Source of the DNA: Actinophytocola sp963727495
GTDB lineage: Bacteria; Actinomycetota; Actinomycetes; Mycobacteriales; Pseudonocardiaceae
Direction: 5' to 3'
DNA: 64,000 bases
Assembly: GCA_963727495.1 (NCBI GenBank)
Contig: CAVSGQ010000006.1
Coordinates: 248,001 to 312,000 of the forward strand
In this document: positions 49,540 to 58,203 of the stretch, one piece after another
Layout: each line of letters begins with the position of its first letter
How positions within the stretch are numbered: the first letter of the stretch is position 1
Translations under genes and position numbers: made by a program
Notes under the pieces: generated by a model
The model's input: the letters and a program-made list of their open reading frames with translations, nothing else
What the model was told of the DNA's origin: nothing
Database searches by the model: none

Positions 49540-49776
49540 GCGTCGCTTCCGGTTGGCCTGCGGGCCAGCCACGCAAGGCCCGGGTGCCCGAAACGCCATA
49601 CCCCGCCCAGCGGGTGTCCCGGAAGAAATACCCCCGAATGAAAGAGACCCTCCGGGCGGGGGCAGGGACCACGACGAGCGCCCCGACGCGAGGAGTGGAG
49701 CCGGCATGCCGGCCCGGCCGCGAGGCCGGCCCGAGTACGCACACACACATGCGTAGGTGTTGAGGGAGAGACCGAA
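49540..49776 (+). other. Long structured 5' leader of rpf
   Basis: About 235 nt between the AT-rich promoter region and the start codon return to high GC and contain several stems, for example CCGGCC-GCGA-GGCCGG near 49700-49730. Actinobacterial rpf genes often carry a ydaO-type c-di-AMP riboswitch here. I cannot find the usual conserved core of that motif, so I call only a structured leader. Confidence 0.4.
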
Positions 49777-50418
49777 ATGGCGTACGAAGGCAAGCACCGC
49801 AAGCCGTCCGCCGCTCTGCGCAGCATCGCTCGCGTCGTCGTCGCCGGCGCCGTGATCGGTGTTCCGCTGGCGGTCGCCACCGCCCCGGCCCAGGCCGACC
49901 CGGTCAACTGGGACGCCATCGCACAGTGCGAGAGCGGCGGAAACTGGGGCACCAACACGGGCAACGGCTACTACGGTGGCCTGCAGTTCTCGCAGGGAAC
50001 CTGGGCGGCCAACGGCGGCTCCGGCAACCCGGCCAACGCGTCGCGCGCGGAGCAGATCCGGGTCGCGCAGAACGTGCTGCAGTCGCAGGGCATCGGCGCG
50101 TGGCCGGTGTGCGGCGCCCGCGGTGGCGCGTCCGGCTACAGCGCCCCGCGCCAGGAGCAGAGCTCCTCGAGCGGGAACTCCGGCGGGGCCTCGAACGAGA
50201 CCTCGTACCAGGCCCCGCAGCAGGCCGCTCCGGTGAGGCCGGTGCTCGCGAAGTCCAACCCGAAGGGCGACTACAAGGTCAAGGCCGGCGACACGCTGTC
50301 CAAGATCGCTCGCGAGCACAAGGTGAAGGGCGGCTGGCAGGCGCTCTACAAGAAGAACAAGAAGTTCATCGGCGACCCGAACCTGATCCTCGTGGGTCAG
50401 AAGATCGCCACCAAGTGA
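49777..50418 (+). CDS. Resuscitation-promoting factor with LysM domain
   Basis: A 213-residue secreted muralytic enzyme. Signal peptide to about residue 40 (ARVVVAGAVIGVPLAVATAP, AQA/DP), then the Rpf domain VNWDAIAQCESGGNWGTNTG with catalytic E52 and GYYGGLQFSQGTWAANGG, a Ser/Gly/Gln linker, and a C-terminal LysM domain (GDYKVKAGDTLSKIAREHKV, FIGDPNLILVGQKI). It cleaves peptidoglycan glycan strands and promotes regrowth of dormant cells. ATG 49777 follows GGGAGAG. It is monocistronic with a strong terminator and, by analogy and the site at 49488, cAMP-regulated. Confidence 0.95.
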   Translation: MAYEGKHRKPSAALRSIARVVVAGAVIGVPLAVATAPAQADPVNWDAIAQCESGGNWGTNTGNGYYGGLQFSQGTWAANGGSGNPANASRAEQIRVAQNVLQSQGIGAWPVCGARGGASGYSAPRQEQSSSSGNSGGASNETSYQAPQQAAPVRPVLAKSNPKGDYKVKAGDTLSKIAREHKVKGGWQALYKKNKKFIGDPNLILVGQKIATK

Positions 50419-50449
50419 GCTGATTCGTGACGTAGACACGACACGAAGC

Positions 50450-50495
50450 ACGAAGGGCTCCACCGCGTCAATCCCCCGGCGGTGGAGCCCTTCGT
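50450..50495. terminator. Strong bidirectional terminator
   Basis: A perfect 17-bp stem, ACGAAGGGCTCCACCGC (50450-50466) pairing with 50479-50495, around a 12-nt loop. It lies between the convergent rpf and mog-moaE genes and can end transcripts from both sides. Confidence 0.9.
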
Positions 50496-50509
50496 CGTGT
50501 CCGGGGAGG

Positions 50510-51430
50510 TCAGGGGCAGTTGACCCACTCGTCGGTGCCGTCGGTGAAGTTCTGGTGCTTCCAGATCGGCAGCCGCCGCTTGACGTCGTCGACCAGGTCC
50601 GAGCACGCCGCGAACGCCTCCTGGCGGTGCTCGGCGGCCACCGCGCAGGCCAGCGCCACGTCGCCGATGGCCAGGGCGCCGATCCGGTGGCTCACCGCGA
50701 CCGCCCGCAGGCCCGGGTGCCGGCCGGCCACCGCCGCGGCGACCTCCTCGATGACGGCCTTCGCGCTCGGGTGCCCCTCGTAGTCCAGGTTGACCACGCC
50801 GCGGCCGTGGTCGTGGTCGCGCACCACGCCGGCGAAGGTCACCACGGCGCCCGCCGCCGCGTCGTCGACCAGCCCGGCGTGCTCCTCCACCGACAGCGGC
50901 GACTCGCTGATCTCCGCCCGCAGCACCCGCGCCGGCGCGGGCCCGGCCGCGGACCGGACGTGGTCGCCGCCGTGGATCTGGTCCACCGCGTGCTCCAGGA
51001 CGTCGGCCAGCACGCCCAGGCCGTCGCGCACCCCGCCGGTGGAGCCCGGCAGGTTCACCACGAGCGTCGAGCCCGCCACGCCCGCCCGGCCGCGGGAGAG
51101 CACCGCCGTCGGCACGGCCGGCAGCCCGGCGGACCGTACCGCGTCGGCCAGGCCGGGGATCTCGTAGTCCAGCACCGACGCGGTCATCTCCGGCGTGCGG
51201 TCGGTCGGCGAGATGCCCGTGCCGCCGGTGGTGACCACCACGTCGACCCCGGCCGCGACGGCCGAGCGCAGCGCCTCGCGCACCGGCTCGCCGTCCGGGA
51301 CGACCTCGGCCGGCCCCACCTCGTAGCCGTGCTCGCGCAGCCACCCGGTGATCAGCGGGCCGGTCTTGTCCGAGTACACGCCCGCGGCCGCGCGGTTGGA
51401 CGCGGTCACCACCCGTGCCGTGCGCGTCAT
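50510..51430 (-). CDS. MogA/MoaB-MoaE fusion protein
   Basis: A 306-residue bifunctional molybdenum-cofactor protein. Residues 1-160 are a MoaB/Mog adenylyltransferase domain (RVVTASNRAAAGVYSDKTGP, VVVTTGGTGISPTDRTPEMT, LVVNLPGSTGGVRDGL). Residues about 165-306 are MoaE, the large molybdopterin synthase subunit (AGAVVTFAGVVRDHDHGRGV, VAVSHRIGALAIGDVALACA, RRLPIWKHQNFTDGTDEWV with the active-site Lys). In M. tuberculosis these are the separate adjacent genes mog and moaE2. Start codon 51430 overlaps the moaC stop, so moaC and this gene form an operon. Confidence 0.93.
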   Translation of the reverse strand: MTRTARVVTASNRAAAGVYSDKTGPLITGWLREHGYEVGPAEVVPDGEPVREALRSAVAAGVDVVVTTGGTGISPTDRTPEMTASVLDYEIPGLADAVRSAGLPAVPTAVLSRGRAGVAGSTLVVNLPGSTGGVRDGLGVLADVLEHAVDQIHGGDHVRSAAGPAPARVLRAEISESPLSVEEHAGLVDDAAAGAVVTFAGVVRDHDHGRGVVNLDYEGHPSAKAVIEEVAAAVAGRHPGLRAVAVSHRIGALAIGDVALACAVAAEHRQEAFAACSDLVDDVKRRLPIWKHQNFTDGTDEWVNCP

Positions 51431-51906
51431 CGATCCTCCGGTCGGGTCCAGGTGCCGGTCTTGCCGCCGTCCTTGCGCTCGAGACGGACGGCGTCGAGCA
51501 CGGCCGCGGGGTCCACGGCCTTGATCATGTCGTGCAGGGTGAGGCCGGCGACCGCGACCGCCGTGAGGGCCTCCATCTCCACGCCCGTGACGTCCTTCGT
51601 GCGCGCGGTCGCGGTGATGTCCACGTGCGCCTCACCGAGCGCGAAGTCCACGGTCACCCCGGAGATGGCGATCGGGTGGCACAGCGGGATCAGATCCGGC
51701 GTGCGCTTGGCGCCCATGATGCCCGCGACGCGAGCGGTGGCGAGCGCGTCGCCCTTCTTCAGGCCGTTGGACGCCAGCAGGCCGACGACCTCGGCGGTGG
51801 TCCGCACGGTCCCGGTGGCCACCGCGACGCGCGCGGACGCCTCCTTGCCGGTGACGTCCACCATCCGGGCCGCTCCGGCGGCATCCACGTGGGTCAGGTC
51901 GCTCAC
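51427..51906 (-). CDS. moaC: Cyclic pyranopterin monophosphate synthase MoaC
   Basis: A 159-residue enzyme of the first molybdopterin step, acting with MoaA. Family motifs: THVDAAGAARMVDVTGKEAS, KGDALATARVAGIMGAKRT, LIPLCHPIAISGVTVDF with the catalytic His region, and TGVEMEALTAVAVAGLTLHD, MIKAVDP. GTG 51906 sits seven bases after TAGAGT, a TANNNT box on the minus strand, again suggesting a leaderless start. It is 17 bp downstream of malic enzyme on the same strand. No moaA is in the window. Confidence 0.94.
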   Translation of the reverse strand: MSDLTHVDAAGAARMVDVTGKEASARVAVATGTVRTTAEVVGLLASNGLKKGDALATARVAGIMGAKRTPDLIPLCHPIAISGVTVDFALGEAHVDITATARTKDVTGVEMEALTAVAVAGLTLHDMIKAVDPAAVLDAVRLERKDGGKTGTWTRPEDR

Positions 51907-51923
51907 GACCCCGACTCTATGCC

Positions 51924-53321
<1,398 letters not shown>

Positions 53322-53343
53322 GGATCGCTCCTGAGTGGACGGA

Positions 53344-53523
53344 CTACTTGTTGATCTCGGTGACCGGATGCTCGTACCCGACCTCGTCGGGCGGCAGCGG
53401 GAAGGTCAGCTCGCCGTACGGGGACAGCGCGCCCTGCCGATCGGCCGCGACCTCGCTCACCGGGTGCTCGATGTCCTTGGGCCAGTGCGGGTCGATGCGG
53501 TGCGATTTGTCGGCCTTCGCCAC
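53344..53523 (-). CDS. Small conserved actinobacterial protein
   Basis: A 59-residue protein, MAKADKSHRIDPHWPKDIEH, ending in PLPPDEVGYEHPVTEINK. GTG 53523 has AGGAGG six bases upstream. It is hydrophilic, without a recognisable domain. Its place between malic enzyme and the Rv0862c-like gene resembles that of Rv0863 in M. tuberculosis, but I cannot confirm homology. Codon pattern and ribosome site support a real gene. It is divergent from the 53612 gene. Confidence 0.75.
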   Translation of the reverse strand: MAKADKSHRIDPHWPKDIEHPVSEVAADRQGALSPYGELTFPLPPDEVGYEHPVTEINK

Positions 53524-53611
53524 GGGGCCCTCCTGGGTCTGTCCTGCGCCTTGCGGATGTTGAGGCTACCGGACCTCGGTTGCGGATCGGACGCGCGTAT
53601 ACCGTGGTCAC

Positions 53612-55882
53612 GTGCCCGCCGTCCCGCTGACCGAATGGCTGCGCGGCCAGGACGACCAGCTGCTGGCCGACCTGCTGCGCGCACGCCCCGACCTCGCCAC
53701 GCCGCCGCCCGCCGACATGGCGGTGCTCGCCGCCCGCGCCGGCAGCCGGGCCTCGGTGACCAGGGCCGTGGAGGGGCTGGACACGTTCACCCTGGCGGTG
53801 CTCGACGCGCTCGTGGTGGCCGACGCGGACCACGCGCCCGCACCGGTCGGCGAGCTCGCCGGGCTGCTCGGAGCGGGTGCGGACCCCGGCCGGGTGCGGG
53901 CGGCGGTCCGGCGGCTGGTCGGGCTGGCGCTGGCCTGGGGCGAGGACGAGGTCTCGGTCGCGCCGGCCACCCGCGAGGCGGGCGGACTCTACCCGGCCGG
54001 GCTGGGCCGGCACTCCGACGCGCTGGACGGCGTCGACGTCGCGGCGCGGCTGGCCGAGCTGCCCGAGGCGGAGCGGCGGCTGCTGACCACGCTGGCGCAC
54101 GGCTCGTCGCCGGTCGGCCGGACCAGGGACGCCGCGGTCGTGGTGCCGCCCGAGCGGGCCCGGACGCCGGTGCAGCGGCTGCTCGCGGTGGGCCTGCTGC
54201 TGCGCCGGGACGCCGAGACCGTCGAGCTGCCCCGCCAGGTCGGCATCGCGCTGCGCGGGGACAGCCCGCTCGGGCCGGTCCGGCTGGACGAGCCGGAGCT
54301 GCCCACCACCCGCACCTCGGCCGCCACCGTGGACGCCACCGGCGCGGGCGAGGTGCTGGAGCTGCTGCGCCGCGCGGAGGGGCTCGTCGAGCTGCTGGGC
54401 CGGGAGCCGGCCGCGGTGCTCAAGTCCGGCGGGCTCGGCGTGCGGGACCTGCGCAGGCTGGCCCGCGAGCTCGACACCGACGAGCGCGGCGCCGGGCTGG
54501 TCGCCGAGCTCGGGTACGGCGCCGGCCTGGTCGGCGACAGCCAGGCGGCGACCAACGCCGAGTGGCAGCCGACCATGCTCGCCGACCCGTGGCTGGTGGC
54601 CAGCCCGCAGAACCAGTGGGCCACGCTGGCCGCCGCCTGGCTGGACCTGCCCCGGCTGCCCGGGCTCGCCGGCATGCGGGACGCGAAGGACCGGGTGCTG
54701 GCGCCGCTGTCGGACGACCTGCGCCGCCCGCCCGCGCCCGCCGAGCGGCGCCGGGTGCTGGCCGCGCTCGCGGAGCTGCCGGCCGGGGTCGGCGTCGCCT
54801 CCCCCGACGCGCTGGCGGAGGTGCTGGCCTGGCGCGCGCCGCGGCGGGGCGGGCGGCTGCGCGACGAGATCGTGCGCTGGACGCTGACCGAGGCGACCGC
54901 GCTGGGCGTGGTGGCGCTGGGTGCGATCACCGCGGCGGGCCGGGCGCTGCTGGCCGACGGTCCCGCCGCCGCGGCGAAGCGGATGGCCGAGTCGCTGCCC
55001 GAGCCGGTCGACCACGTGCTCGTGCAGGCGGACCTGACCGTGGTCGCGCCCGGGCGCCTGGAGCCGCACCTCGCCGAGGAGATCGGCGAGGTCGCCGACG
55101 TCGAGTCGGCCGGCAGCGCGACGGTCTACCGGGTGACCGAGGCGTCCGTGCGCCGGGCGCTGGACGTCGGGCGCACCGCCGAGGACCTGCACGAGCTGTT
55201 CCGCGTCCGCTCGCGCACCCCGGTGCCGCAGGCCCTGACCTACCTCATCGACGACGTGGCCCGCCGGCACGGACGGCTGCGCGGCGGGGTGGCCGCGTCG
55301 TTCCTGCGCTGCGACGACCCGGTGCTGCTCGCCGAGGTGGCCGCGCACCCGGCCGCCGCGTCGCTGGAGCTGCGCCGCATCGCGCCGACCGTGCTGGTCA
55401 GCCCGCTGCCGCTGGCCGACGTGCTGGACGAGCTGCGGTCCGCGGGCTTCGCGCCGGCCGCCGAGGGCGCCGACGGCCAGGTGCTCGACCTGCGCCCGAC
55501 CGGCCGCCGGCTGCCCGCACCGGCCCGCACCCGCCGACCCGGGCCGCCCGCGCCGCCGAGCGACGAGCGGCTGCTCGACATCGTGCGGCACCTGCGGGCG
55601 GGGGACACCGCGGCCGCCACCCGCCGCGGCCGGACGGTGTCGCTGACCTCGGGCGGCGGGGCCGCCGACACGGCCGCGACGCTGGCGCTGCTCCGCGAGG
55701 CCATCGAGCGGCAGGGCCACGTGTTGATCGACTTCGTGGACTCGCGCGGGGTGGCGAGCCAGCGGGTGGTGACGCCGTTCCGGGTGGGCGGCGGCATCCT
55801 CGAGGGCCGGGACAACACGTCCGACGCGGTGCGCCAGTACCCGCTGCACCGCATCACGTCGGCGTCCCTGATCGCCACCTGA
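53612..55882 (+). CDS. Helicase-associated (Rv0862c-like) protein
   Basis: A 756-residue protein matching the large actinobacterial family that in mycobacteria lies next to the XPB helicase gene. It begins VPLTEWLRGQDDQLLADLLR and contains repeated winged-helix-like helical blocks; the C-terminal third (ADLTVVAPGRLEPHLAEEIG, TVYRVTEASVRRALDVGRTA, HVLIDFVDSRGVASQRVVTP) resembles helicase-associated and WYL-like domains. There are no ATPase motifs. GTG 53612 lies seven bases after TACCGT (53600-53605), a TANNNT box, so it is probably leaderless. A role in DNA repair alongside XPB is suggested by genomic context elsewhere, not shown here. Confidence 0.85.
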   Translation: MPAVPLTEWLRGQDDQLLADLLRARPDLATPPPADMAVLAARAGSRASVTRAVEGLDTFTLAVLDALVVADADHAPAPVGELAGLLGAGADPGRVRAAVRRLVGLALAWGEDEVSVAPATREAGGLYPAGLGRHSDALDGVDVAARLAELPEAERRLLTTLAHGSSPVGRTRDAAVVVPPERARTPVQRLLAVGLLLRRDAETVELPRQVGIALRGDSPLGPVRLDEPELPTTRTSAATVDATGAGEVLELLRRAEGLVELLGREPAAVLKSGGLGVRDLRRLARELDTDERGAGLVAELGYGAGLVGDSQAATNAEWQPTMLADPWLVASPQNQWATLAAAWLDLPRLPGLAGMRDAKDRVLAPLSDDLRRPPAPAERRRVLAALAELPAGVGVASPDALAEVLAWRAPRRGGRLRDEIVRWTLTEATALGVVALGAITAAGRALLADGPAAAAKRMAESLPEPVDHVLVQADLTVVAPGRLEPHLAEEIGEVADVESAGSATVYRVTEASVRRALDVGRTAEDLHELFRVRSRTPVPQALTYLIDDVARRHGRLRGGVAASFLRCDDPVLLAEVAAHPAAASLELRRIAPTVLVSPLPLADVLDELRSAGFAPAAEGADGQVLDLRPTGRRLPAPARTRRPGPPAPPSDERLLDIVRHLRAGDTAAATRRGRTVSLTSGGGAADTAATLALLREAIERQGHVLIDFVDSRGVASQRVVTPFRVGGGILEGRDNTSDAVRQYPLHRITSASLIAT

Positions 55883-55937
55883 GCCCGCTCCAACCGGTTC
55901 CGAGCCGTTCTCGAGAGCGGCGAGGGACCGTCGCACC

Positions 55938-56225
55938 ATGGCGAACGACGGGACCGGCCCGCAACCGCGCACGGCGCGCGAGCGGCTCCGGCTGCTCCGG
56001 GAGGACTTCCTCGACCGCGCCGACGTCATCGACGGCGGCGTGCGGGCGCTGCTCGCCCGCCTGGACCTGACGCGAACCGACGCCGAGCACGACCGCATGA
56101 TCGACGCGCTGATGGGCGTCAGCCGGGCGGCGGACGCCCTGCGCGCCCTGGCCCGCAACGACCTGGCGGGCGCCGACGAGGCCACCACCTCGATGGCCTA
56201 CTACGCCCGCCGCGCCCTCACCTGA
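55938..56225 (+). CDS. Small helical hypothetical protein
   Basis: A 95-residue, all-helical protein (ARERLRLLREDFLDRADVID, GVRALLARLDLTRTDAEHDR, MIDALMGVSRAADALRALAR) with no membrane segment or known domain. ATG 55938 follows a weak GAGGG. It is 55 bp after the 53612 gene on the same strand and may be co-transcribed. Codon use is typical. The repeat arrays start two bases after its stop, so it ends the transcription unit. Confidence 0.65.
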   Translation: MANDGTGPQPRTARERLRLLREDFLDRADVIDGGVRALLARLDLTRTDAEHDRMIDALMGVSRAADALRALARNDLAGADEATTSMAYYARRALT

Positions 56226-56227
56226 CA

Positions 56228-56360
56228 CCGCGAGTCCCCCGCTCCCGACCCGCGAGTCCCCCGTTCCGGACCGGTGAGTCCCCCGTTCGCGATCCAGGGG
56301 GCGCGCCACCGGCTGCGCCGAGTCGGGGACTCGCGCGACCGGAGCGGGGGACTCGCGAGG
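56228..56360. repeat. Inverted pair of 22-nt tandem arrays (family 2, copy 2)
   Basis: Two good 22-nt units starting CCGCGAGTCCCCCG (56228-56271) and a third variant unit (56272-56293), followed by inverted GGGGACTCGCG and GGGGGACTCGCG elements (56325-56360). The unit is the same as at 47771. The rest of 56361-56437 is GC-rich without a gene. It again lies between convergent genes and directly at a stop codon. Confidence 0.75.
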
Positions 56361-56437
56361 TGGGGTGGGCATGGGTGGGGCCCGGCCGCGCTCGGGGCGC
56401 GGCCGGGTGTCCCGGGGCCGGGGTGTCCGGGCCGGTG

Positions 56438-57052
56438 TCAGCCGGCGCGGGCGGACATCCGCTGGTGCATCGCGTGCTCGACCAGCGTGATGAGCGTTTC
56501 CTTCGTCGACTCGCGGTCGCGCGCGTCGCACGTGACCGATCGGGACCGACTGCTCGATCGTGAGCGCGTCGCGGACGTCGTCGATCGCGGTGGTGAAGCA
56601 CCCGGTCGAAGCAGTTGATCGCCACGACGTACGGCAGCCCGCGGTCCTCGAAGAAGTCGATGGAGGCGAACGCGTCCGCCAGCCGGCGGGTGTCGACCAG
56701 GACGACGGCGCCGATGGCGCCGCGGACGAGGTCGTCCCACATGAACCAGAACCGGTGCTGACCCGGTGTACCGAACAGGTACAGGATCAGGTCACTGTCC
56801 AGCGAGACACGTCCGAAGTCCATCGCCACCGTCGTGGTGACCTTGTTCGGGCGTGTGCGACAGGTCGTCGACGTCCACGCTGGCTTCGGTCATCACGGCT
56901 TCGGTGGTGAGCGGGACGATCTCGGACACCGAGCCGACGAGGGTCGTCTTGCCGACCCCGAACCCGCCGGCGACCACGATCTTCGCCGAGGTCGTCGGCT
57001 GAGGTGAGGATGTGCCGCGCGGGCTGAGGGGACTAGAGCCTGCGGAGACCAC
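56438..57052 (-). CDS. cvnD: Conservon GTP-binding protein CvnD (three apparent frameshifts)
   Basis: Ras-like GTPase of a conservon. The P-loop is KIVVAGGFGVGKTTLVGSVS; after SVDVDDLSHTP the frame changes near 56848 (an extra G before AACAAGGTC), restoring VTTTVAMDFGRVSLDSDLIL and YLFGTPGQHRFWFMWDDL (G2/G3), AVVLVDTRRLADAF and VVAINCFD (G4-like NxxD). Further single-base shifts near 56605 and 56530 lead to CDARDRESTKETLITLVEHA and the stop at 56438. Removing three bases gives 203 residues, the family size. Start GTG 57052 overlaps the DUF742 gene. As given, the gene is broken; indel errors are likely. Confidence 0.82.
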
Positions 57053-57659
57053 TGAGCACCCTTTCCATGAATTCGATCGACGGCCGGTCGCCTACAACCA
57101 TGCCGCTCTGATGGATCAGGACCAGCCCCATTCCGGCCATGTCTCCGATCAGCACCCGGGCCACGCCCAGTGGAAGCCGTAGATGTGCGGCCACCTCCGC
57201 GACGGACCTGGTGTCCGAGCAAAGGCCACAGATCGAACGGTGCTCTGGTCGCACCGCCGCATCCGGGACCTTCCCCCGCTCGCTGGTGGAGACCAGCGCT
57301 TCAATTGCAAGATCATAATCGGACCGGGTACGGCCGCCCGTCTTGGTGTACGGCCGCACCATCGATCCGGTCTCGTGTGGTGCCGGTCCCCCGCGACCGG
57401 CGGATCCCCGACCGAGCAGGTCGGCACTGCATGCTCCGGGATGCCGCTGCCGTTCATCCATGTTGACGCCGCTGTCCTCCGGACCGACGGTCGGGATCTC
57501 CTTGCTGTCCCAGGCGGACTGCGCCGGGATTCCCGAGTCGCCGTACAACGTCGCGCCCGGGCCACCGAACAACCTGGCCCGGAAGCCGTCGACATCGAAC
57601 CGGTTCGGTGCTTCGCCGACGTCATGCTCGGGCAGGTCCTCCCAACCTTTCTCCGGCAT
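57033..57659 (-). CDS. cvnC: Conservon DUF742 protein CvnC
   Basis: A 208-residue protein. The C-terminal half is DUF742: SMVRPYTKTGGRTRSDYDLA, IEALVSTSERG, HRSICGLCSDTRSVAEVAAH, LRLPLGVARVLIGDMAGMGL, with a winged-helix-like profile. The N-terminal 120 residues are polar and poorly conserved. ATG 57659 (MPEKGWEDLPEHD) has GGAGG nine bases upstream. In Streptomyces conservons CvnA-D form a membrane-associated complex resembling eukaryotic G-protein signalling. It overlaps cvnD by 20 bp and lies 118 bp downstream of cvnB. Confidence 0.88.
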   Translation of the reverse strand: MPEKGWEDLPEHDVGEAPNRFDVDGFRARLFGGPGATLYGDSGIPAQSAWDSKEIPTVGPEDSGVNMDERQRHPGACSADLLGRGSAGRGGPAPHETGSMVRPYTKTGGRTRSDYDLAIEALVSTSERGKVPDAAVRPEHRSICGLCSDTRSVAEVAAHLRLPLGVARVLIGDMAGMGLVLIHQSGMVVGDRPSIEFMERVLSGLRRL

Positions 57660-57777
57660 CTCTATTCGCCTCCGCTCTGACTCTCCGGCGCGCGGCAGCC
57701 GTCGCTGCAGGTGTCCCCGAGTTGGACGCATACCGTCCAGCCTCCGCTCTGCTTCCGCAACCGCGCGGTGCGCATGC

Positions 57778-58203
57778 TTACCTGCGCTGTGCGCCCTGTA
57801 GCTGGGCACGCAGCTCCGGAGTCATCTGCTGGCCGACGCGCTCCACCAGCAAAGTCATCTCGTAGGCGACAAGACCGATGTCGCAGTTCGGGGCGGCCAG
57901 CACCGCGAGGCACGAGCCGTCCGAGATGGACATCAGGAACAGGTAGCCGCGGTCCATCTCGACCACGGTCTGGTTCACGCCGCCGGCCTCGAAGCACCTC
58001 GCCGCACCTTGGGTGAGGCTGACGAGCCCGGAGGACACCGCCGAGAGCTGCTCGGCGCGGTCCCTCGGCAGGCCTTGGGAGCCGGCGAGCAGCAGTCCGT
58101 CGGCCGATACGACAACGGCGTGCGCCACTCCGGGCACCTGACGAACGAAATCTGTGATGAGCCACCCGAAGCTACCGGGCTGATTGGCGGACGGGGTCGT
58201 CAC
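57778..58203 (-). CDS. cvnB: Conservon roadblock/LC7 protein CvnB
   Basis: A 141-residue roadblock-fold protein: FGWLITDFVRQVPGVAHAVV, VSADGLLLAGSQGLPRDRAE, QLSAVSSGLVSLTQGAARCF and YLFLMSISDGSCLAVLAAPN, all typical of the family. Such proteins act as GTPase-activating or docking partners of the adjacent GTPase. GTG 58203 overlaps the cvnA stop by GTGA. The frame is intact, in contrast to its neighbours cvnA and cvnD. Confidence 0.93.
   Translation of the reverse strand: MTTPSANQPGSFGWLITDFVRQVPGVAHAVVVSADGLLLAGSQGLPRDRAEQLSAVSSGLVSLTQGAARCFEAGGVNQTVVEMDRGYLFLMSISDGSCLAVLAAPNCDIGLVAYEMTLLVERVGQQMTPELRAQLQGAQRR

Noticed and set aside
49540..49776. A ydaO c-di-AMP riboswitch upstream of rpf
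   Set aside because: Position and gene fit, but I could not find the conserved 3' core of the motif, so only a structured leader is annotated.
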